Below, one piece after another: positions 58,930 through 64,000 of a DNA stretch of 64,000 bases (position 1 is the stretch's first letter; each line of letters begins with the position of its first letter). The stretch spans positions 1 through 64,000 of the forward strand of contig MPMN01000010.1 of NCBI GenBank assembly GCA_002238525.1, written 5' to 3'. The translations under genes and the position numbers were made by a program. This DNA comes from Flavobacteriaceae bacterium bin25. GTDB lineage: Bacteria; Bacteroidota; Bacteroidia; Flavobacteriales; Flavobacteriaceae. The notes beneath the pieces are model-generated. The model saw nothing but the letters and a program-made list of their open reading frames with translations. It did not search any database and was not told the origin of the DNA.

Positions 58930-58948
58930 ACTTCTTGAATCCTCTTTT

Positions 58949-58981
58949 TTTGTCATACCGAATCATATATTAATAACTTTG
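58949..58981 (+). promoter_or_regulatory. Promoter for dnaE: TTTG - 21 nt - TAACTTTG
   Basis: TTTG at 58949-58952 and TAACTTTG at 58974-58981 form a full -33/-7 pair, spaced 21 nt. The leader to ATG 59123 is about 135 nt, unusually long for this window, and the promoter is back to back with that of mfd. Confidence 0.6.
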
Positions 58982-59122
58982 GAATTCTTCGATGATACAA
59001 AATCTATTTTCTTTATTATTTCCTAAGCCCTTGTTTTTCAAAGTTTTATTCTTTATTTTAAACTACTCTGAGGGTTCTTTTTACTCATCGTCAAATTCCA
59101 AACTGATTATCCAATAAATCCA

Positions 59123-62100
59123 ATGGCAAAAAAAATTGACAATTCGCAAAACAGCAGGCCTCTTTTTCTAGTACTAGATATCGAAACTACCGGGCTAGCA
59201 GAACCAAGAGATCTAGATCTAGACGATATCAGACCAATAGATTGGCCTCGTTGTGTTCAAATTGCTTGGAGCTTGTATGATAATAAAGGCGAATGCCTCA
59301 ACTATAAGGACTATATCATCCAAATTGATGGGTTTAACATTCCACACTCAGCTTATATGGTTCATGGGATATCTGATCATCTGGCAAAAAAAGAAGGTGT
59401 TCCAATCCAAAAGGCATTGTCGGAATTGGATACATACTTAATTCAATCAGATTATATAGTAGGACACAATGTAGAATTTGATGTGGGCGGAATAGCTGCT
59501 GAATACATTAGGCTTGGCAAAGCACATCCCTTTAAACAATCCCAATTCATCAATACCTGTAGCGAACAAACCAAACAACTGTGTAAAATTGAAGGAGGTC
59601 GAGGTAGAGGATATAAATACCCTAAGTTAGGAGAGCTTCATTATTTTCTTTTTAACGAAGAAATCACAGACAGTCATAATGCTACCAGAGATGTTGTTGC
59701 TACAGCTAGATGTTTTTTTGAACTCCTGCGAACCAAGAGATTTTCCATTGATCTCACCGCCGAGCTTTTAGAACTGCTGAGTGTTAATCCTATTAGTTTA
59801 TTGCCTCAACAGGAAAATTCTACTGAGGAAGCACTAGGGTTAATGGCCTCCAAGATAGAGGATCATTTCGGTGGACAAGTTGAAAATCACCAACGACAAC
59901 ATCAAAATCTTAGAGAAAAGTCCAAAGCGCTTGAGGGTGATGTTAGCAGTTCAGAACCTACCAATAAACCCCTAAACATAGACTTGGATAAAATAAATTT
60001 TGTTCATCTTCATGTTCATTCGCACTACACTCTATTAGGGGCAACTTCAAAATTCTCGGAGCTTGTTGAAATATCTTCCAACGACTCCATGTTAGGCATA
60101 GCTTGCACAGATATGGGATACATGACAGGGATTTTTGATTTTCTTAAAACAGTCAAAAAACACAATGAGAAGCAATCTAACCAAAAGAACCATCTTAAAC
60201 CCATCATTGGATGTGAGCTAAATGTCTGTAGAAATCATCTTGACAAGAGTAAAAAAGACAACGGCTATCAGATAGTCTTTTTGGCCAAAAACCTCAACGG
60301 ATACCGTAATCTATTAAAACTGGTCTCTATTGCCAGAACCAAAGGATTCTATTATGTACCTAGAGTAGACCGAGAATTAGTCTTAGCCTATAAAGAAGAC
60401 TTAATTGTCTTATCAGGTTCTTCCGAGGGCGAGCTGTATTCCAAAATCCTAAACAAAGGAGATCATTTTGCAATAGACGCATTACGATGGTGGAAGGAAC
60501 ATTTTAAAAATGATTTTTATATCGAAATCAATCGACAAGGAGAACAAGAAGAACAGAAGGTGACCAATAAGACCCTAATTGACCTATCTCGAAAGTTCGG
60601 TGTTTCTTTGGTTGCTTGCAACAATACCTTTTACAGTCATAAAGAAGACAAAAAACTCCATGACATCCTGCTGTGTATAGGTCAAGGAAGTGTTTTATCA
60701 GCCTCTGTGGGAAGAGGAAGGGGTATGCGGTTTAGTTACCCAAATGAAGAATACTATTTCAAATCTCAAAAAGAGATGAAAAGCCTCTTTGCCGACATCC
60801 CCCAAGCAATTGCTTCAACCGAGGAGATTTATAACAAAATCGACTTTTATGAAATCAGCAGAGATGTTGAGCTACCCAAGTTTCAGTTTCCAACAAATCT
60901 TAATTCCAAAGATAAGAACGACGATTCCACGGAATTAGCCAATCAGCATCTACGTCAAATTACCTATGAAGGTGCCAAAGAGTTGTATCCAGAATTGACC
61001 AAAGAAGTCACCGAACGAATCGACTATGAATTGGAGGTGATTCGAAATACGGGTTATCCTGGATACTTTTTGATTTTGAGCGATTTGGTGAAACAGGCAT
61101 ATCATAAAGGGGTTGACGTGGGTCCCGGTCGTGGTTCAGCTGCCGGGTCAATAGTGGCCTACTGTGTTGGCATTACAAAAGTAGACCCCCTGAGATATAA
61201 TCTTCTCTTTGAGAGATTCTTAAATCCGGATAGAGTCAGTTTGCCCGATATAGACATTGATTTTGAAGATTCTGGAAGATCAAAAGTCATACAGTATCTG
61301 GTAGACCTCTATGGAAAACAACAAGTTTCTCAGATATTGACTTTCTGTACCTTAAAACCGAAAAATGCCATATTAGATGTTGGTCGGGTTTTGGAACTAT
61401 CGATTGTGGAAACCAGACAGCTTTCAGATAAAGTCAATTCTACATCTAACAGTCTTAATGAAATTCTGACAGAAAAAATATCCGTTCTAAAAAAAATGAT
61501 GTCAGCTACGGAGTTTAAAAATGCAGAAATGCTTCGTGAGATCTACAAGGGGGATGATAAGAGAGCCGAAACTCTCCGATACGCTTGTCGTCTGGAGGGA
61601 ACCAACCGAAATCTTTCTACCCATGCATGTGGTGTAATTATTGCCCCGAAGGAGATTACGAATTATGTCCCGATTACCAAAATCAAAGATTCTGAGCTTA
61701 CTGCCACTCAGTATGACAACTACCACGTGGAAGATGCCGGACTATTAAAAATGGACATCCTGGGGTTAACTACTTTGACTACGATAAAAGAAACCATCAG
61801 GAAAATTAGAAATGGTGGTAGTGAGCGAACTGATTTAGAAAATCCACCGCTAGATGATGACAAAACATTTCATCTTTTTCAAAATGCCTTAACAGACGGA
61901 GTTTTTCAATATGAGTCCTCTGGTATGAAGCGTTGTCTTAAAGAACTAAAGCCTACCTCTATTGAAGATCTTGTTGCAGTTAATGCTCTTTTCCGCCCCG
62001 GACCTATGGAATATATCCCAAGCTATATCGCTCGGAAACATGGAAAGGAGAAAATTGAATATGATATTCCCGAAACAGAAGAAATCCTCAAGGAAACTTT

Positions 62101-63574
62101 TGGGATTACCGTTTACCAAGAGCAAGTCATGTTGCTTTCTCAAAAATTAGCGGGTTTTAGTAAAGGTGAAGCCGATCTGTTGCGAAAAGCAATGGGGAAA
62201 AAGGAAAAGATCATCATTGATAAATTAAAACCAAAATTTATTGAAGGAGGAAAGACCCGTGGATTTAGCACTGAAAAACTCGCAAAAATATGGTCTGATT
62301 GGGAATCTTTTGCCCGATATGCTTTTAACAAATCCCATTCGGTAAGCTATGCTCTTTTGGGGTATAAAACGGCATTTTTGAAAGCTCATCACCCTGCTGA
62401 GTATATGGCTGCAGTAATGTCTCAAAACATGAACAAGCCAGAAAAATTGACCAACTATCTAATTGAATGTCAGAAATTAAAAGTAAAAGTTTTAGGGCCT
62501 GATATCAACGAGTCCAACAGAGATTTTGCCGTAACGGGGAAAAATGTCATTAGATTTGGGTTCGGTGGGATTAAATTCCTGAGTAGCCACTCTATTGATC
62601 ATATTCTTGAGATTCGAACAAAAGGTCAGTTTGAATCAATATTCGATCTTATGGAACGAATCAACACCAAAATTTGCAACAAAAAATCATTGTCTGCACT
62701 AATCCGTTCAGGCTCTTTGGATTCCTTCAATTCCTTACACCGCACTCAGTACTTTGAGGAGACAGAAAACCAAATGGAGTTGATTGACCAGTTAATGGTC
62801 TATAGTGATAAACACTCCTCAGATTCGGCAAACAGGAAATTTTCTCTTTTTGATTTGGATGAAATTGATGTGATAAAACCCCAAATTCCGAGTTTTAAGC
62901 CAAGTGCAAGAACTGATACCCTATTGATAGAGAAAAAATATATAGGCTTTTACCTTTCTGCCCATCCGCTGGATGATTTTTATTACGAGATGAAGGAATT
63001 TGTTAATTATTCAGTTTATGATTTTAGCACCAAAAGAAATCAATTGGTTGGGGCAAAGCAGTTCTCATTAGGTGGAATAATTACAAATGTTAATCATAGG
63101 CAAAGCAAAAGCGGTAATCCATATGCATCTTTCATGTTGGAAGACAAAACCTCAAGCAGTAGATTTCTGATTTTTGGTGAACAGTACAAAAGATTTGTTG
63201 AGTTTATTGAGGACGGAAAATTTGTTTGTATGACTATACAATTAAAGAGTCAACTTTCTAATTCGTCAAATCTTGATGAACCAAGAGTTAATTATATTGA
63301 GTTCGAAAATTTAAAGGGTCTTTTCGAAAAGAGGTTAAAACATTTAAAGATTCCACTATACCTTAATGACTTGGATAATAATAAAGTTGATTCTATTGTT
63401 TCCGTATTTAAAAACCGTACAGGCACCAGCTTAATTCGCTTTGAAATAGAGGATAAAGAATTGAAAAACGGTAATTCACTTGTTCAACTAACGAAAAATT
63501 CAAATGTCGACTCAAGCTTATTAAAAGAACTTGAAACACAGAACATCAACTTCGATCTAGTTTTGAAACATTGA
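59123..63574 (+). CDS. dnaE: DNA polymerase III alpha subunit with N-terminal proofreading exonuclease
   Basis: A 1483-residue replicative polymerase. Residues about 10-215 are a DEDD exonuclease (LDIETTGLAEP, HNVEFDVGG, HNATRDVVA), then a PHP domain (HLHVHSHYTLLGA), then the palm with GPGRGSAAGSIVAY and PDIDIDFEDSGR, the FRPGPMEYIPSYI finger and a C-terminal OB fold (SLGGIITNVNHRQSKSGNPYASF). Fused exonuclease plus polymerase is the usual form in Bacteroidota. Complete, with a long leader. Confidence 0.96.
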   Translation: MAKKIDNSQNSRPLFLVLDIETTGLAEPRDLDLDDIRPIDWPRCVQIAWSLYDNKGECLNYKDYIIQIDGFNIPHSAYMVHGISDHLAKKEGVPIQKALSELDTYLIQSDYIVGHNVEFDVGGIAAEYIRLGKAHPFKQSQFINTCSEQTKQLCKIEGGRGRGYKYPKLGELHYFLFNEEITDSHNATRDVVATARCFFELLRTKRFSIDLTAELLELLSVNPISLLPQQENSTEEALGLMASKIEDHFGGQVENHQRQHQNLREKSKALEGDVSSSEPTNKPLNIDLDKINFVHLHVHSHYTLLGATSKFSELVEISSNDSMLGIACTDMGYMTGIFDFLKTVKKHNEKQSNQKNHLKPIIGCELNVCRNHLDKSKKDNGYQIVFLAKNLNGYRNLLKLVSIARTKGFYYVPRVDRELVLAYKEDLIVLSGSSEGELYSKILNKGDHFAIDALRWWKEHFKNDFYIEINRQGEQEEQKVTNKTLIDLSRKFGVSLVACNNTFYSHKEDKKLHDILLCIGQGSVLSASVGRGRGMRFSYPNEEYYFKSQKEMKSLFADIPQAIASTEEIYNKIDFYEISRDVELPKFQFPTNLNSKDKNDDSTELANQHLRQITYEGAKELYPELTKEVTERIDYELEVIRNTGYPGYFLILSDLVKQAYHKGVDVGPGRGSAAGSIVAYCVGITKVDPLRYNLLFERFLNPDRVSLPDIDIDFEDSGRSKVIQYLVDLYGKQQVSQILTFCTLKPKNAILDVGRVLELSIVETRQLSDKVNSTSNSLNEILTEKISVLKKMMSATEFKNAEMLREIYKGDDKRAETLRYACRLEGTNRNLSTHACGVIIAPKEITNYVPITKIKDSELTATQYDNYHVEDAGLLKMDILGLTTLTTIKETIRKIRNGGSERTDLENPPLDDDKTFHLFQNALTDGVFQYESSGMKRCLKELKPTSIEDLVAVNALFRPGPMEYIPSYIARKHGKEKIEYDIPETEEILKETFGITVYQEQVMLLSQKLAGFSKGEADLLRKAMGKKEKIIIDKLKPKFIEGGKTRGFSTEKLAKIWSDWESFARYAFNKSHSVSYALLGYKTAFLKAHHPAEYMAAVMSQNMNKPEKLTNYLIECQKLKVKVLGPDINESNRDFAVTGKNVIRFGFGGIKFLSSHSIDHILEIRTKGQFESIFDLMERINTKICNKKSLSALIRSGSLDSFNSLHRTQYFEETENQMELIDQLMVYSDKHSSDSANRKFSLFDLDEIDVIKPQIPSFKPSARTDTLLIEKKYIGFYLSAHPLDDFYYEMKEFVNYSVYDFSTKRNQLVGAKQFSLGGIITNVNHRQSKSGNPYASFMLEDKTSSSRFLIFGEQYKRFVEFIEDGKFVCMTIQLKSQLSNSSNLDEPRVNYIEFENLKGLFEKRLKHLKIPLYLNDLDNNKVDSIVSVFKNRTGTSLIRFEIEDKELKNGNSLVQLTKNSNVDSSLLKELETQNINFDLVLKH

Positions 63575-63674
63575 TCTTGTTTTTTGGTAAAGAGATATGA
63601 CCAGTAACAGAAATCTCGGTAGCTCGGTAGCGCAAATAAATATCTTCTTTTCCTTTTTGCTCTCTTAAATGACT

Positions 63675-63682
63675 TACCTTTG
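63675..63682 (+). promoter_or_regulatory. Candidate -7 promoter element for thioredoxin gene
   Basis: TACCTTTG fits TAnnTTTG and ends 17 nt before ATG 63700. Confidence 0.5.
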
Positions 63683-63699
63683 CAATCCAATAAAATAAT

Positions 63700-64000
63700 A
63701 TGTCGCTAGAAATTACAGATTCGATTTTCGAAGACCAAGTCCTAAAATCCGACAAACCTGTTTTAGTTGATTTTTGGGCTCCCTGGTGTGGTCCCTGTTT
63801 GACCCTCGGGCCCACGATTGATGAAATAGCTGATGAATATCAAGATAAAGCTATTGTTGGGAAGATCAATGTAGACATCAACCAGACCTTTGCCGGGAAG
63901 TATGGAATTAGAAGCATTCCAACCGTTATATTGTTTCATAATGGGACCATCATTGAACGATTTGTTGGCATTTCTCCCAAAGAAGTGTTCACCAATGCGA
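63700..64000 (+). CDS. trxA: Thioredoxin (3' end outside window)
   Basis: The first 100 residues of a thioredoxin: VLVDFWAPWCGPCLTLGPTI holds the redox-active CGPC pair, followed by the cis-proline loop GIRSIPTVILF. It reduces cytoplasmic disulfides. The frame is intact to the window edge. Family members are about 105 residues, so almost the whole gene is visible. Confidence 0.95.
   Translation, partial: MSLEITDSIFEDQVLKSDKPVLVDFWAPWCGPCLTLGPTIDEIADEYQDKAIVGKINVDINQTFAGKYGIRSIPTVILFHNGTIIERFVGISPKEVFTNA

Overview
The window is AT-rich bacterial DNA from a member of the Bacteroidota, most likely a Cytophagales-like lineage; I cannot place it more finely. The evidence is the gene content and order (miaB, a sigma-54 activator, lptE, a TPR-like gene, secG, groES, groEL; a DnaE with a fused N-terminal exonuclease; a DUF6607 protein; a RibBA with a degenerate second half; LolA followed by LptF/G), the near absence of Shine-Dalgarno sequences, and repeated upstream copies of the Bacteroidota -7 promoter element TAnnTTTG, several of them 13 to 21 nt before the start codon.

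Layout. 1-3411: end of an IS630-type transposase, a glycerate kinase/GntP permease operon and an IS30 remnant. 3696-9172: purL and a long-chain acyl-CoA synthetase. 9173-15505: an accessory stretch dominated by one giant repeat lipoprotein (nine InlB-type B repeats plus a BspA-like DUF285 tail), followed by fragments of a DNA methyltransferase gene and an IS1634-type transposase. 15506-38900: a dense core segment with a cysteine/cystathionine synthase, an FtsX-type permease, NamZ-like DUF1343, queE, a VOC protein, folD-ffh, nhaC, ftsK-lolA-lptF-ribBA, DUF6607, a metallo-hydrolase, then the miaB to groEL block closed by a clear terminator. 38913-52720: an accessory island between tRNA-Arg(CCT) and metG, holding IS1634 and IS1595 remnants, an ABC exporter with a secreted partner, an AlbA_2/Schlafen-like ATP-binding regulator, methylglyoxal synthase, tRNA-Gln(TTG), a CBS protein, an MvaI/BcnI-like restriction-modification pair and an AbiE-type toxin-antitoxin pair. 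52721-64000: core genes metG, an ACT-like gene, mfd, dnaE and the start of a thioredoxin gene.

How the parts work together. The core genes cover purine, folate, riboflavin and queuosine synthesis, envelope building (LolA, LptE, LptF/G, SecG, FtsX type), protein targeting and folding (Ffh, GroESL), replication and repair (DnaE, Mfd) and tRNA modification. The accessory parts are defence genes and a surface adhesin-like lipoprotein set among inactive transposase fragments, indicating repeated past gain and loss. The most interesting leads are: a ghost copy of the island's own methyltransferase 35 kb away; a groESL leader that carries TGACA/TGTCA repeats and a -24-like box instead of the usual -7 element, next to a gene for a receiver-less sigma-54 activator; a C9 tract and an IS-end-like repeat upstream of the repeat lipoprotein; an IS-end-like 14-15 bp repeat found at four sites; and an mfd frame that extends about 31 codons upstream of its first ATG without any ordinary start codon. 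I did not find a convincing wholly new system; the closest candidate is the ABC exporter with its secreted TPR-like partner.
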